Shown here piece after piece: positions 7,520-16,605 of a DNA stretch of 51,352 nucleotides (within the stretch, counting starts at the first letter, position 1; each line of letters opens with the position of its first letter). Both the position numbers and the translations under genes were made by a program. Source of the stretch: Gemmatimonadota bacterium (GTDB lineage Bacteria > Gemmatimonadota > Gemmatimonadetes > Longimicrobiales > Gaopeijiaceae). Below the pieces are notes generated by a model. It searched no databases, was not told the origin of the DNA, and worked only from the letters and a program-made list of their open reading frames with translations. The stretch spans positions 1 to 51,352 of the forward strand of contig JAJDXS010000001.1 in the NCBI GenBank assembly GCA_022823145.1, given 5' to 3'.

Positions 7520-9646
7520 GCGCCCCAGCTCCAGAATCCCCGCAAGCACGTCGTCCACCTGCGGCAGTATCGCCTTCTCGAGCTGCGGCGAGAACGCCAC
7601 CCAGGTATCGAGCGCGGCCACCCTCCGCACCGGGCCGTCCAGCCACGGGAAGAGTTCGTCCGCGATGTGCGCTGCAACCTCGGAGCCGACGCCGTAGGTC
7701 TGCCCGTCCTCGTACGCCACCAGGACCTTGTTGGTGCGGCGCACCGAATCGCCGACCGTCTCCATGTCGAGCGGGGAAAGCGAGCGCAGATCGATGATCT
7801 CGGCGCTGATCCCGTGCCGCTCCTCGGCGACCCGTGCCGCGTCCATCGAGCGCTTCACCAGCGCCCCGTACGTCACCACGGTCAGATCCCGCCCCGGGCG
7901 CACCACCTTCGCCCTGCCGAACGGCACCATGTAGTCCGGACCCGGGTCCGCGCTCTTGTTGTGGACCTGGCGGTAGAGGTGCTTGTGTTCGAAGAAGATG
8001 ACCGGGTCGTCACAGCGAATCGCCGTACGCAGCAGGCCGGCCGCGTCGCGCGCGTTGGACGGAAGCACCACCCGAAGGCCCGGCGTGTGGGCGAAGAGGG
8101 TGGCCGCGGTCTGGGAGTGGTACATGCCGCCCTTGATGTAGCCGCCATACGTGGTGCGCAGCACGACCGGAGCCGCCCACTTGCCGCCCGAACGGTACCT
8201 CATGGTGGCCAGCTCGTTGCGGATCTGCATGAACGCGGGCCAGATGTAGTCCACGAACTGGATCTCCACGACGGGTTTGAGCCCGCGCGCCGCCATCCCA
8301 ACCGCCCGGCCGATGATGTTGGCCTCGGCGAGCGGGGAGTTGTAGACCCGGTGGCTCCCGAAACGCGACTGCAGCCCGTGCGTCACCTTGAAGACGCCGC
8401 CCTTGCCCTTCACTTCGGCCAGCGCCTCTTCGCGTGACGCATCGGCCACGTCCTGTCCGAAGATGATGATCCTCGGGTCGCGCTCCATCTCGCTGCGCAG
8501 ACAGCGGTTGAGGAGGTCGACCATGGTCAGCTGACGGTCGTCCTGGAAGACGGGGCGGTCTTCGGTGTCGAAGTCGGCGCCGGTCGGGTCGACGGTCTCG
8601 GAGTAGAGCCACTTCGTGGCGGTCTCCGGCGCTGGCTGGGGGTGCTCCAGCGCCTGGTCGGCTGCTGCGGCGACGGCGGCGCCCGCGTCCGCCTCCATTC
8701 GGTCCAGTTCTTCCGCAGTCGCGGCGCCGGTCCGGATCAGGAGGCGGCGCGCCTTGCGGATGGGGTCGCGGCGGTCCTGCGCGGCGCGCTCGGCCGGGGT
8801 CCGATACACGGTCTCGTCGTCCGAACCGGAGTGGGAGTAAGGGCGGATGGTGTGCGCGTGCAGAAGCGCCGGTCCTTTCCTCTCCCTGCACCACTGAACC
8901 ACCTCTCGCGCGGCTCGGTGGCTGTCGACGAGATCGGTGCCGTCGCACTCCACGATCTTCAACCCGGGAAAGCCGGTGAGCAGGCGCGAGATACTGCCTC
9001 CTGCGGTCTGCACTTCGACGGGGACCGAGATGGCGTACTCGTTGTCCTCGACGACGAACAGGATCGGGAGCTGGAGGTTGCACGTGGTGTTGAGGGCTTC
9101 CCAGAACTCGCCTTCCGAGGTGGCTCCGTCACCGGTGGTGCAAACGATGATCTCGTCGTCCGCGAACGAGGTGACGTGCTTGCGGAGCCCCGGCAGGTGG
9201 GTGGCGCGGAGTCCGGCTTCGGCGGTGCCCACGGCATTGAGGAACTGGGTGCCGGTCGGCGAGGACGCAGCCACGATGTTGAAGCGCTCGTCGCCGAAGT
9301 GGGCGGGCATCTGGCGGCCGCCGCTCGCAGGATCGGCCTCGGCCCCCATGCCCTGCAGGAGCTGCTCCATGGGGTTGACGCCGAGCGCGAGGGCCAGCGC
9401 CCGGTCGCGGTAGTAGAGGTAGAACCAGTCGGACCCGGGGCGGAGGAAGTCGGCCAGCGCAACCTGGACCGCCTCGTGGCCGGCCCCCGCGATCAGGAAG
9501 AAGACCTTGCCCTGTTTGTACAGCTTCGCTTCACGGTCGTCGATGTGCCGCGCCGTGACCATGGTCCGGTACCAGGCGCGCAGTGTCTCGCGGTCGGGAA
9601 GGTCCGACTCGGTCCCGGCGTCGATCTCGTGTTCGAGTGTCGCCAT
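7514..9646 (-). CDS. 2-oxoacid (branched-chain type) dehydrogenase E1, fused alpha and beta subunits
   Basis: 710 aa from ATG 9646, chosen for the GGAG just upstream and because the 22 extra residues available upstream are not family-like. The N-terminal half is the E1 alpha (TPP-binding) domain: [29 protein letters not shown] with downstream EDNEYAIS (the GDG...N TPP motif). The C-terminal half, from about residue 375, is E1 beta: [43 protein letters not shown] [10 protein letters not shown]. It decarboxylates branched-chain or related 2-oxo acids and transfers the acyl group to E2 lipoyl. The alpha-beta fusion is a known variant in several phyla. No E2 or E3 gene lies in the window. A -10 box TATCTT is at 9707-9702. 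Confidence 0.93.
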   Translation of the reverse strand: MATLEHEIDAGTESDLPDRETLRAWYRTMVTARHIDDREAKLYKQGKVFFLIAGAGHEAVQVALADFLRPGSDWFYLYYRDRALALALGVNPMEQLLQGMGAEADPASGGRQMPAHFGDERFNIVAASSPTGTQFLNAVGTAEAGLRATHLPGLRKHVTSFADDEIIVCTTGDGATSEGEFWEALNTTCNLQLPILFVVEDNEYAISVPVEVQTAGGSISRLLTGFPGLKIVECDGTDLVDSHRAAREVVQWCRERKGPALLHAHTIRPYSHSGSDDETVYRTPAERAAQDRRDPIRKARRLLIRTGAATAEELDRMEADAGAAVAAAADQALEHPQPAPETATKWLYSETVDPTGADFDTEDRPVFQDDRQLTMVDLLNRCLRSEMERDPRIIIFGQDVADASREEALAEVKGKGGVFKVTHGLQSRFGSHRVYNSPLAEANIIGRAVGMAARGLKPVVEIQFVDYIWPAFMQIRNELATMRYRSGGKWAAPVVLRTTYGGYIKGGMYHSQTAATLFAHTPGLRVVLPSNARDAAGLLRTAIRCDDPVIFFEHKHLYRQVHNKSADPGPDYMVPFGRAKVVRPGRDLTVVTYGALVKRSMDAARVAEERHGISAEIIDLRSLSPLDMETVGDSVRRTNKVLVAYEDGQTYGVGSEVAAHIADELFPWLDGPVRRVAALDTWVAFSPQLEKAILPQVDDVLAGILELGRF

Positions 9647-9701
9647 GTTCTCCGTTGGTGGAGTCGTGACCGCAGTTGCGGCGTACGGTCCTGAACATCT
9701 C

Positions 9702-9707
9702 AAGATA
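9702..9707 (-). promoter_or_regulatory. Candidate -10 box for the E1 gene
   Basis: On the minus strand TATCTT lies here, giving an expected start near 9695 and a ~50-nt leader with GGAG before ATG 9646. No convincing -35 box is visible. Confidence 0.35.
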
Positions 9708-9780
9708 ACCATCCGGGGCGCCCGCCGCCCGTGGCCCCGGAGCCGCGAATGGGCGGGCCGGCGCGGGTGCCGATCGACGA

Positions 9781-11865
9781 TTACTCTGCCGACCCCGGAA
9801 GAGTTCCCGCGCTGGCCAGCGCGGCGTCCAGGCCTTCGGGCGAGTTCACGGGTTCCAGGCAGGTGCTCCCTGAACAGACGAAGGCGTAACCGGTGCGCGC
9901 AAGCCGCCCCTCCATGGCGGGCAGGGCGGCAATGACGGGATCGCCGGGGTCGCCGCCGATGATGACGCGGTTGGGGTGGGGGTGGCGATGGGCGCGGTCG
10001 AGCATGGCGGCGGCGCGGTCGGGCACGGCGCGATCGTCGCCGGGGGCGTCCACGATGGCCACCTCCAGCGGCGGGGTCGCGCGCAGGAGGGCGGCGGTCA
10101 GGAGCCTGCCCAGCGCCGACGGGTAGCGCTCCAGCGCGCCGCGCTCACGGGCGACGACGGCGTCGGCGACCTCGCCATGCTCCACCGAACCCGTGATCGC
10201 TGCCGACCGTGCGAGGAACTCGGCGGCGAGGGAGTTCCCGGAGGGCGTCGCGTTGTCCATGATATCGCGCGGCCGCACCAGGAGCGGTTCGGCGTCTTCG
10301 GCGGCGTCATGGAAGAGCCGTTGCGCCGGGGACCAGAAGCGCGCGAGCATCGCGTCCGCGATCCAGGCCGAGTCGGTGAGCCAGCGCGATTCGAGCGTGG
10401 ATTCGTAGAGCGAGAGGCAGGCGTTGCCGAGGGCGCCGTAGTCCTCCAGGAAGCCGTCGACGTGGACTCGTCCGGCGGTGAGGACGCGGTAGAGGCGGTC
10501 GCCCCGGCGCACGGTGTCGAGAAGGAAGGTCGCCGCGCGGGTGGCCGCCTGTGTGTAGTCGGGGCGGCCGAGGGCCGGGCCGGCTTCGGCCAGAGCACGG
10601 ATGGTGAAGCCGTTCCACGAGGTGAGAACCTTCTCGTCGCGAAGCGGCTCGGGGCGGGTGGCGCGGTGGGTCTTCAGGGTGGCGAGCGCGGCGCGCAGGA
10701 TCCGGTCGAGTTCGTCCCGGGCGAGGCGCTCCTGCCGCGCCACCGCGTCCAGGTCGTGGGGCAGGTGCAGGATGTTGCGGTGCTCGAAATTGCCCGGTTC
10801 GCTCACGTCGTAGACGCGGGACAGGAGTCGCGCCGTGTCGGGGTCGAGCAGCGCGGAGATCTGGGCCGGGGTCCAAAGGTAGAACGCGCCTTCCTCCCCC
10901 TCCGAGTCGGCGTCGCGGGCGGAATGGAAGGCGCCGTCGGGCGAGGTGAGATCCTCGAGCACGTAGTCCAGCGTCTCCTCGGCGACGGGGCCGAGGTGGC
11001 GGGCGCCGAGCAGGTGCGCGCGGGTCATCGCACGGGCGATGAGCGCGTTGTCGTACAGCATCTTCTCGAAGTGCGGAACCAGCCAGCGCGCATCGACCGA
11101 GTACCGGTGGAAGCCTCCGCCGGCGTGGTCGCGGATGCCGCCGGCCGCCATGCGATCGAGTGTGTGCGTCGCCATCGACACCCCGTGCGATCCCGGGCCG
11201 CCGGTCCTGAGCAGGAAGTCGAGGAAGACCGGCTGGGGAAACTTGGGCGCCCCGCCGAAGCCCCCGCGTGCGGGATCGAAGCTGCGCCCGACGGCGGACA
11301 CGGCGTGCTCGAAGAGCCTGGAATCCGGCGGACCGGCGTGTCCGCTTTCGGCGTGCGGCTCCGTTGCGCCTCGGGTCAGCACGTCCTTGAGCCGGGCGCC
11401 CGCGCGAGCCACCTCGTCGCGCCTGTTTGCGTAGGCGTTGGCGGCCGCGGCGAGGACCTGCCGAAAGGACGGCATGCCGTGGCGCGGCTCCGGCGGGTAG
11501 TAGGTGCCCCCGTAGAAAGGCACGCCCTCGGGAGTGAGGAACACGGTCAGCGGCCAGCCTCCGTGCCCGGTGATCGCCTGCACCGCGCTCATGTAGATGG
11601 AGTCGATGTCCGGCCGCTCCTCCCGGTCGACCTTGATGTTGACGAAGTGCGTGTTCATCACGCGGGCCGTTTCCGCGTCCTCGAACGACTCGCGCTCCAT
11701 GACGTGGCACCAGTGGCAAGCCGAGTACCCGATCGAGAGGAGGATGGGACGGTCCTGCCCGCGGGCCAGCGCCAGCGCCTCTTCACCCCAGGGAAACCAG
11801 TCCACGGGGTTGTGTGCGTGCTGCAGGAGGTAGGGAGAGGTCTCGTGTTCGAGGCGGTTTGGCAT
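9781..11865 (-). CDS. Thioredoxin-domain protein of the YyaL/SPATA20 (DUF255) family
   Basis: 694 aa, the usual family length. The N-terminal thioredoxin-fold domain (~1-165) has the family block [21 protein letters not shown], an active-site-like CHWCHVM, and [13 protein letters not shown]. The rest is an alpha/alpha-barrel domain like those of six-hairpin glycosidases and N-acylglucosamine 2-epimerase (HYDNAL-like [45 protein letters not shown]). The biochemical role of the family is not settled. It is on the minus strand upstream of the E1 gene with a 134-nt gap, and divergent from the VTT gene. The antisense frame is open for 657 codons, a GC artefact. Confidence 0.92.
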   Translation of the reverse strand: MPNRLEHETSPYLLQHAHNPVDWFPWGEEALALARGQDRPILLSIGYSACHWCHVMERESFEDAETARVMNTHFVNIKVDREERPDIDSIYMSAVQAITGHGGWPLTVFLTPEGVPFYGGTYYPPEPRHGMPSFRQVLAAAANAYANRRDEVARAGARLKDVLTRGATEPHAESGHAGPPDSRLFEHAVSAVGRSFDPARGGFGGAPKFPQPVFLDFLLRTGGPGSHGVSMATHTLDRMAAGGIRDHAGGGFHRYSVDARWLVPHFEKMLYDNALIARAMTRAHLLGARHLGPVAEETLDYVLEDLTSPDGAFHSARDADSEGEEGAFYLWTPAQISALLDPDTARLLSRVYDVSEPGNFEHRNILHLPHDLDAVARQERLARDELDRILRAALATLKTHRATRPEPLRDEKVLTSWNGFTIRALAEAGPALGRPDYTQAATRAATFLLDTVRRGDRLYRVLTAGRVHVDGFLEDYGALGNACLSLYESTLESRWLTDSAWIADAMLARFWSPAQRLFHDAAEDAEPLLVRPRDIMDNATPSGNSLAAEFLARSAAITGSVEHGEVADAVVARERGALERYPSALGRLLTAALLRATPPLEVAIVDAPGDDRAVPDRAAAMLDRAHRHPHPNRVIIGGDPGDPVIAALPAMEGRLARTGYAFVCSGSTCLEPVNSPEGLDAALASAGTLPGSAE

Positions 11866-12007
11866 GGTACGTGGGACCGGGTTGTTCTGTCAGCGGTAGG
11901 TGTTGTGCACGGATGCAGGCTAATCGTGAGCGTTTTTCGCGGAGGGTGAAAGGTCTTCACAAAGCGTGGTCCGGCCCGGCCGGACGACGGATCCGTCAGC
12001 GTCCGGC

Positions 12008-12013
12008 TACCTT
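12008..12013 (+). promoter_or_regulatory. -10 box (TACCTT) placed for a leaderless start
   Basis: TACCTT ends 5 nt before ATG 12019, which opens a 13-codon ORF in front of the VTT gene. It has the same geometry as the boxes before 6301 and 14579. Confidence 0.4.
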
Positions 12014-12018
12014 GAGAC

Positions 12019-12060
12019 ATGCGCCGAATCCACGGTCCACGCCTGAGGGGCATCTACTGA
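12019..12060 (+). CDS. Possible leader peptide (13 codons) before the VTT gene
   Basis: ATG 12019 to TGA 12058-12060 encodes MRRIHGPRLRGIY. The ORF begins 5 nt after a -10 box and stops 5 nt before ATG 12066 of the membrane protein, which has only a distant purine stretch as ribosome binding site. Re-initiation from this short ORF would explain how the next gene is translated. The evidence is positional only. If not translated, the stretch is the 5' leader of the next gene. Confidence 0.3.
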   Translation: MRRIHGPRLRGIY

Positions 12061-12065
12061 ACCCG

Positions 12066-12884
12066 ATGCTGCGCCCCTTCCTCCTGCTGGCGCTGCGGCG
12101 CCCCCGCCTCTGGCCCGCAATGCTGTCGGCCGGGTGGGCGTTCCGGCCGAGGGGCTGGTACCGGAAGCCGCCGTTCCTGCCTCTGCCCTCGCGCGAATAC
12201 ATGCGATGGCGGCTGGAGACCGCCTACGGGGATCCCGATGCGGTGCCGCCGCGGGACGAACTCGTCCGGTTCATCACCTGGTCGGCGGAGATGCGGAGGC
12301 GCATGAAGCCCGACACCGCCGCGCCCTTGTGGACAAAAGTCCTGGCCCTGGCGGCGCTGGTCGCCTTCACCGTGTGGGCGAATGTGCGCGCGGCCGATTT
12401 CGAGGCTGTGCGAGAAACGGTGGCCGGGGCGGGGTACACGGGGCTGTTCCTGGCTTCGGTGGTGAGCGGGTTCAACCTGGTGGCCCCCATTCCGGTCGCA
12501 CTCTTCTATCCGCTCCTCATGGAATCGGGGTTTGCGCCGTTTGCGACGCTCGTGACGATCGCGGCGGGAATGACCGGGGGCGATTTCCTGGGGTACCTGG
12601 TCGGCAACGCCACTCGCGATCTGGCGGGTCATCGTCTGGGGCGCGTGCGGGTCCGCCTGGAGCGATTGCTCGGCGCAGTGCGCTCGCGGCACAGGATGCT
12701 GCCCTACGGGCTCCTCTTCCTCTATGCCGCCTTAGCGCCGATTCCCAACGAGCTCGTGGTGATTCCGCTGGCATTCCTGCGGTACTCGCTGCCGGGCGTG
12801 ATGATCACCGTGCTTTGCGGGAATGTGATCTTCAATTCTCTGGTAGCCTCCGGGGTCACGTGGGTATTGGGGTGGTGGGCGTGA
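12066..12884 (+). CDS. VTT-domain (DedA/TVP38-like) membrane protein
   Basis: 272 aa. After an N-terminal part rich in Arg and Pro (~1-95) come hydrophobic segments: VLALAALVAFTVWANV, YTGLFLASVVSGFNLVAPIP, LLMESGFAPFATLVTIAAG, and YGLLFLYAALAPIPNELVVIP. The re-entrant loop with a Pro/Gly-rich NLVAPIPVALFYP, GGDFLGYLVG and the APIPNE motif fit the VTT (SNARE-associated, DedA) superfamily, members of which act in lipid scrambling or membrane homeostasis. The substrate is unknown. The stop codon overlaps the coaE start (TGATG), so the two are coupled. Confidence 0.75.
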   Translation: MLRPFLLLALRRPRLWPAMLSAGWAFRPRGWYRKPPFLPLPSREYMRWRLETAYGDPDAVPPRDELVRFITWSAEMRRRMKPDTAAPLWTKVLALAALVAFTVWANVRAADFEAVRETVAGAGYTGLFLASVVSGFNLVAPIPVALFYPLLMESGFAPFATLVTIAAGMTGGDFLGYLVGNATRDLAGHRLGRVRVRLERLLGAVRSRHRMLPYGLLFLYAALAPIPNELVVIPLAFLRYSLPGVMITVLCGNVIFNSLVASGVTWVLGWWA

Positions 12885-13486
12885 TGATCGTCGTGGGCCT
12901 GACGGGCAACCTGGCGGCGGGAAAGTCGGCGGTGGCGGGACTGTGGCGGCGAGCCGGGGTGCCGGTGGTCTCGGCCGACGAGTTGGCGCGCGAGGCGGTG
13001 AAGCAGGGTTCGCCGGGGTTGACCCGGGTTGCAGCCCTGCTGGGCCCCGAGGCGCTGGATGCGGACGGTTCGATGGATCGCGCCGCAGTCAGACGCATCG
13101 TCTTCGGCGACGACGGGTTGCGCCGCGGGCTGGAAGCGATCATTCACCCCGAAGTGAGGCGTCTGAGAGACGAGTGGACGGCGGCGCAGCGCGCGGCGCG
13201 GCAGGAGATGGTGGTGTGGGAGATTCCGCTGCTTTTCGAGGCGGGGATCGCGCGCGATGTGGACGTGGTGGTGCTGGTGGACGCGCCGCCCGAGGTGCGG
13301 CGGCGGCGCGCGATGGAGACGCGCGGGCTGAGCGCGGAAGAGGTGGACGCAATGATGGCCGCGCAGATGTCGGCTGATCTCAAGCGGCAACGTGCCGACC
13401 TGGTGATCGAGAACGGAGGCGCGCGCGAGCAGTTGGCGGAGCGGGCCGCGGAGGTTCTGGCGCGAATCAGGTCTGGGGCGGTGTGA
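12884..13486 (+). CDS. coaE: Dephospho-CoA kinase
   Basis: 200 aa, the normal length. It phosphorylates dephospho-CoA, the last step of CoA synthesis. The frame is open far upstream, but the family N-terminus MIVVGLTGNLAAGKSAVAG fixes the start at ATG 12884 (or the GTG 3 nt earlier). Visible motifs are the P-loop GNLAAGKS, SADELAREAV, the IIHPEVRR segment, and the lid WEIPLLFEAG followed by VVLVDAPPEVRRRR. The family Thr/Ser after GK is Ser here. It overlaps the VTT gene by one base and the DHH gene by 4 nt (GTGA). Confidence 0.95.
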   Translation: MIVVGLTGNLAAGKSAVAGLWRRAGVPVVSADELAREAVKQGSPGLTRVAALLGPEALDADGSMDRAAVRRIVFGDDGLRRGLEAIIHPEVRRLRDEWTAAQRAARQEMVVWEIPLLFEAGIARDVDVVVLVDAPPEVRRRRAMETRGLSAEEVDAMMAAQMSADLKRQRADLVIENGGAREQLAERAAEVLARIRSGAV

Positions 13487-14508
13487 CGATGGTGGCGCCC
13501 GTACACCTGGACGGTCCGAAGCGCAGCGCGCGGCTCGACGCCGTGATCGAGACGCTGCTGGGCGCGGATCCCGTGGTCGTTACGACGCATGCGAACGCCG
13601 ATGGTGACGGGGCGGGATCGGCGGTCGCGCTCGCGGGGTTCCTGCGGGAGCACGGCGCCGATGCTCGTCTCGTCAATCCCACTCCCTTTCCCGAGAGCTA
13701 CTCCTTCCTGCTCCCGGATCCGGATTGGGTGCTGTCCCCGAAGAGCGCAGCCGAATCCGACTGGTGCCGGCGGGCCGGTCTGGCGGTCGTCGTCGACACG
13801 GGCGACCGCCGGCGGATCGGGCGGATCGCGTCCATGATCCGGGGGCTGCCTGCGGTGGTCATCGACCATCATCCGCCCGGCGATCGGCCGATCACGGGGG
13901 TCCGGTACGTAGACACGCGCGCGTCTGCGGCGGGCGAACTGGTCTTCGAGGTGATCGAGCATGCGGGGGGACCGTGGACGGAGACGATCGTCCGCGCGCT
14001 GTATGTGGCGATCCTGACGGACACGGGCGGCTTCCGCTTTCGCAACACCACTTCCCGGTGCCTGCGGATCGCGGGGCGGCTCGTGGAACTCGGCGCGGAC
14101 CCCGAGGAACTGCACCGTGCCGCGTACTCGCGCTTCCACCCGCGTCACTACGCCCTGCTGCGGGAATCGCTCGCCACCCTGACGGTGCACGAGGGAGGGC
14201 GCATCGCCTGGATGACGGTCCCCAAGGACGCTTTCGACCGGCTGGGGGCGACGGTCGACGACCTGGAGGGCTTCGTGGACGTACCGCGGAATCTGGCGGG
14301 CGTCGAGTTGGCGATCCTCTTCCGAACGACCAGCGACGGACGGATCAAGGTGTCGCTGCGGTCGCTGGCGCCTGCCGCGGTCAATGGCATTGCGAAGGCC
14401 CTCGGCGGCGGCGGGCATGCGCAGGCTGCGGCCGCAGTGGTGTCGGGTCCGCTGGAGAAGGCGATCGACCGGGTAGTGCAGATGGCGACGGGATCGCTTC
14501 AGGGCTGA
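13483..14508 (+). CDS. DHH-family phosphoesterase (NrnA-like oligoribonuclease/pAp phosphatase)
   Basis: 341 aa from GTG 13483, which overlaps the coaE stop as GTGA; ATG 13489 is an alternative. The DHH domain shows THANADGDGAGSA, VVVDTGDRRRIG and the DHH motif in VVIDHHPPGD, then LTDTGGFRF. The C-terminal DHHA1 domain has the substrate loop KVSLRS and the GGGGHAQAA motif. Family members degrade nanoRNAs and/or dephosphorylate 3'-phosphoadenosine 5'-phosphate. Metal ligands D and H of the core motifs appear intact. Being next to coaE is not a known functional link that I can name. Confidence 0.9.
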   Translation: MTMVAPVHLDGPKRSARLDAVIETLLGADPVVVTTHANADGDGAGSAVALAGFLREHGADARLVNPTPFPESYSFLLPDPDWVLSPKSAAESDWCRRAGLAVVVDTGDRRRIGRIASMIRGLPAVVIDHHPPGDRPITGVRYVDTRASAAGELVFEVIEHAGGPWTETIVRALYVAILTDTGGFRFRNTTSRCLRIAGRLVELGADPEELHRAAYSRFHPRHYALLRESLATLTVHEGGRIAWMTVPKDAFDRLGATVDDLEGFVDVPRNLAGVELAILFRTTSDGRIKVSLRSLAPAAVNGIAKALGGGGHAQAAAAVVSGPLEKAIDRVVQMATGSLQG

Positions 14509-14567
14509 TCGGCTCGGGTCCCCTGCGCAAACCGGCCCGGCCCGCACCGCCGCCGTGGGGAAGGCCA

Positions 14568-14573
14568 TATCTT
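14568..14573 (+). promoter_or_regulatory. -10 box (TATCTT) placed for a leaderless start
   Basis: TATCTT ends 5 nt before ATG 14579. It decides the start of the following gene, since the alternatives (14555 and 14591) have neither a ribosome binding site nor a box. Confidence 0.45.
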
Positions 14574-14578
14574 TCAGA

Positions 14579-15058
14579 ATGGAACCGGGGATGAAGCCGC
14601 GCACCGCACACTCGGCGGTCCAGCCCAGCATCGATCTTGACGACGGGCCAGGGGTTCCCGAGGCGATCCCCCGCACGGTGCACGAGTTGGGGCAGCGTCT
14701 CGGGGCCGCTTCGATCGATCGGCTGTGGATCTTCCCGCCCCTGATTCGAGGTCGGCGCGAGTGGGGACTGGTTGCTGCCAGTTCCTTCGAGGGACAGAGT
14801 GCGCGCCGGCTGGTCACGGCCAGGTACTCGGCCCGGCGGACGGGGAAGGGGCTGTTCCTCGACGCCCGCTATCTGGACCAGGGTGTCGCCCCCGCCGACC
14901 GGCTGCCCCGGGTGATGGAGGGCGTGGTAAGGCGCGGCCCGGCGCCGCTCGGCGGCCCGCGTCTGGTGGAGGTGGGTGGCGACTCGGCCGCGTTCGATGC
15001 ATTCATGAAGGAATTCGGCGACGAACTGTTCGAAGAGGCGGTCAAAGGACGGTCATGA
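14579..15058 (+). CDS. Conserved-looking protein of unknown function upstream of fur
   Basis: 159 aa from ATG 14579. I do not recognise the family. No signal peptide, membrane segment or cysteine cluster is visible. The central part (SIDRLWIFPPLIRGRREWGL, then VAASSFEGQ and LVTARYSARR) alternates hydrophobic and charged residues as a small alpha/beta domain would, and the C-terminus (FDAFMKEFGDELFEEAV) is an amphipathic helix. It overlaps the regulator gene by 4 nt (ATGA), so it is probably co-translated with it and may share its physiology. Confidence 0.75.
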   Translation: MEPGMKPRTAHSAVQPSIDLDDGPGVPEAIPRTVHELGQRLGAASIDRLWIFPPLIRGRREWGLVAASSFEGQSARRLVTARYSARRTGKGLFLDARYLDQGVAPADRLPRVMEGVVRRGPAPLGGPRLVEVGGDSAAFDAFMKEFGDELFEEAVKGRS

Positions 15059-15558
15059 AGTACGGACCAGCCAACATCGATCCCCATGTGGGACTCTTTG
15101 CGCGCTATCTGCGCGAGCAGGGGCTGCCGGTGACACAGCAGCGCGCGGCTGTGGCCGAAGCCGTCTTTTCGTCACCAAAGCACCAGTCCGTAGACGACAT
15201 CGACACCCATCTGCGGGAAAACGGGATGCGCCTGGGCAAGGCGACGATCTACCGCACGCTGGATCTGCTCGTGCGCAGCGGCCTGGTGGAGGAGCACGAC
15301 TTCGGCGAGGGCTTCAAGCGCTTCGAGCACCGCCTTTCCCGTGATCCCATACACCATCACATGGTGTGTCTCGACAGCGGCGACGTGATCGAGTTCCGCA
15401 GCGAGGAAATCGCGCGCATCGTCGAGGAGACCGCGGCCCGGCACGGATTCCGTCCCGCGCACCACAAGCTCGTTATCTTCGGCCTGAGCCGGGCGAGCCG
15501 GGAATCGGGTGCCAACGTGAAGTACCGGGGCATCACCTGCCCCATCGAGACCACCTGA
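15055..15558 (+). CDS. Fur-family transcriptional regulator
   Basis: 167 aa. The winged-helix domain (~10-90) has LPVTQQRAAVAEAVFSS, HQSVDDIDTHLR and RLGKATIYRTLDLLVRSGLV, the recognition-helix signature of Fur/PerR/Zur proteins. The dimerisation and metal domain has DPIHHHMVCLDSGDVIEF and a histidine cluster HGFRPAHHK. Unusual: the usual CxxC of the structural zinc site is CLDS, with a lone Cys near the C-terminus (ITCPIETT), so a Cys4 structural zinc site cannot form. Its metal or peroxide specificity cannot be told from sequence. It is coupled to the upstream unknown gene; the ureohydrolase starts 18 nt downstream. Confidence 0.92.
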   Translation: MKYGPANIDPHVGLFARYLREQGLPVTQQRAAVAEAVFSSPKHQSVDDIDTHLRENGMRLGKATIYRTLDLLVRSGLVEEHDFGEGFKRFEHRLSRDPIHHHMVCLDSGDVIEFRSEEIARIVEETAARHGFRPAHHKLVIFGLSRASRESGANVKYRGITCPIETT

Positions 15559-15576
15559 ACCCGGCCCTCCCTTCCC

Positions 15577-16542
15577 ATGCCCAACCGCAGGGACCCGAAC
15601 GCCGCCACACGGGGCGCCTCGCACACCATCCACGCCCTGCCCGAAGGCCTGGACGGGCTTCCCTGGGAGCTCCCGCGGGTCTTTCTGGGCCTGGATGGCA
15701 CGTCCGCCACTCCGGCAGGCGCGGCCACCTGGATCCTGCCCGTGCCCTACGAGGCCACCACCAGCTGGGGCTCGGGGACCCGCCTGGGTCCGCGCGCGAT
15801 CATCGAGGCCTCGCGCTACGTTGAACTCTTCGACCACGAACTGGGCCGCGACCCGTCGACCGGCGGCGTCTACACCTTCCCCGCGCTGGAACTCACCCGC
15901 GGCGACGCCGCCCATGCCATGGCCGAGCTGGAGGACGCGTGCGCCCGGGTGCTGGACGCGGCGTCCGGCCGCCGGGTGATCGTGCTCGGCGGTGAGCACG
16001 CGGTCTCGGCTCCGGCGATCGCCGCCCACGCGGGCCGGAGCCCTGACCGGATCAGCGTTCTGCAATTCGACGCCCACCTCGACCTGCGCGAGACCCACGA
16101 CGGCAGCGCCCACTCGCACGCCTGTACGATGGCCCGCGTGGTCGACCGGGTGGACCTGGTCATCGTCGGTGCACGGGGGATCAGCGGCGAAGAATGGCGA
16201 GTGGCCGACCGGCGGGACAACGTCACCGTGATCACCGCCGAAGAGGTGGCGCGCGACGACGCCTGGATGGACCGAGCCATGACCGCACTCGGCGACCCGG
16301 TCTACATCACCTTCGACATCGACTTTTTCGATCCGTCGCTGGTACCTTCGACGGGCACCCCGGAACCTGGGGGCGGCCAGTGGTATCCGGCGCTCGCGTT
16401 CCTGCGGCGCGTCTTCGCCGAGCGGCGCGTGGTCGGCGCCGATGTGGTCGAACTAGCCCCGATCCCCGGCATGACCGCGCCGGATTTCCTTGTGGCCCGA
16501 CTGGTCTACAAGATGATCGGGTACTGGAGCGAAGAGCTGTAA
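15577..16542 (+). CDS. speB: Ureohydrolase family protein, probably agmatinase
   Basis: 321 aa. Di-manganese ligands of the arginase/agmatinase family are visible in order: GGEHAVS, FDAHLDLR, SHACTM and FDIDFFDPS. Agmatinase converts agmatine to putrescine and urea; guanidinobutyrase and formimidoglutamase share this fold. Overall layout (WILPVPYEATTSWGSGTRLGP, VVELAPIPG) is closest to agmatinase. Residues 1-45 are a longer lead than in compact homologues. No arginine decarboxylase is in the window, so the substrate is inferred. Confidence 0.85.
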   Translation: MPNRRDPNAATRGASHTIHALPEGLDGLPWELPRVFLGLDGTSATPAGAATWILPVPYEATTSWGSGTRLGPRAIIEASRYVELFDHELGRDPSTGGVYTFPALELTRGDAAHAMAELEDACARVLDAASGRRVIVLGGEHAVSAPAIAAHAGRSPDRISVLQFDAHLDLRETHDGSAHSHACTMARVVDRVDLVIVGARGISGEEWRVADRRDNVTVITAEEVARDDAWMDRAMTALGDPVYITFDIDFFDPSLVPSTGTPEPGGGQWYPALAFLRRVFAERRVVGADVVELAPIPGMTAPDFLVARLVYKMIGYWSEEL

Positions 16543-16605
16543 CGTGCTCCCGTCCCGGCGTGTCCACTCTAAGCGACTGAAAGACCCCGCCCTCCGGAGA
16601 GCCAG

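Noticed and set aside
8642..9694. 350-codon plus-strand frame across the E1 gene
   Set aside because: Antisense to the TPP-binding domain; no homology signature.
9976..11949. 657-codon frame antisense to the DUF255 gene
   Set aside because: No family sequence and no ribosome binding site; the opposite strand has clear catalytic motifs.
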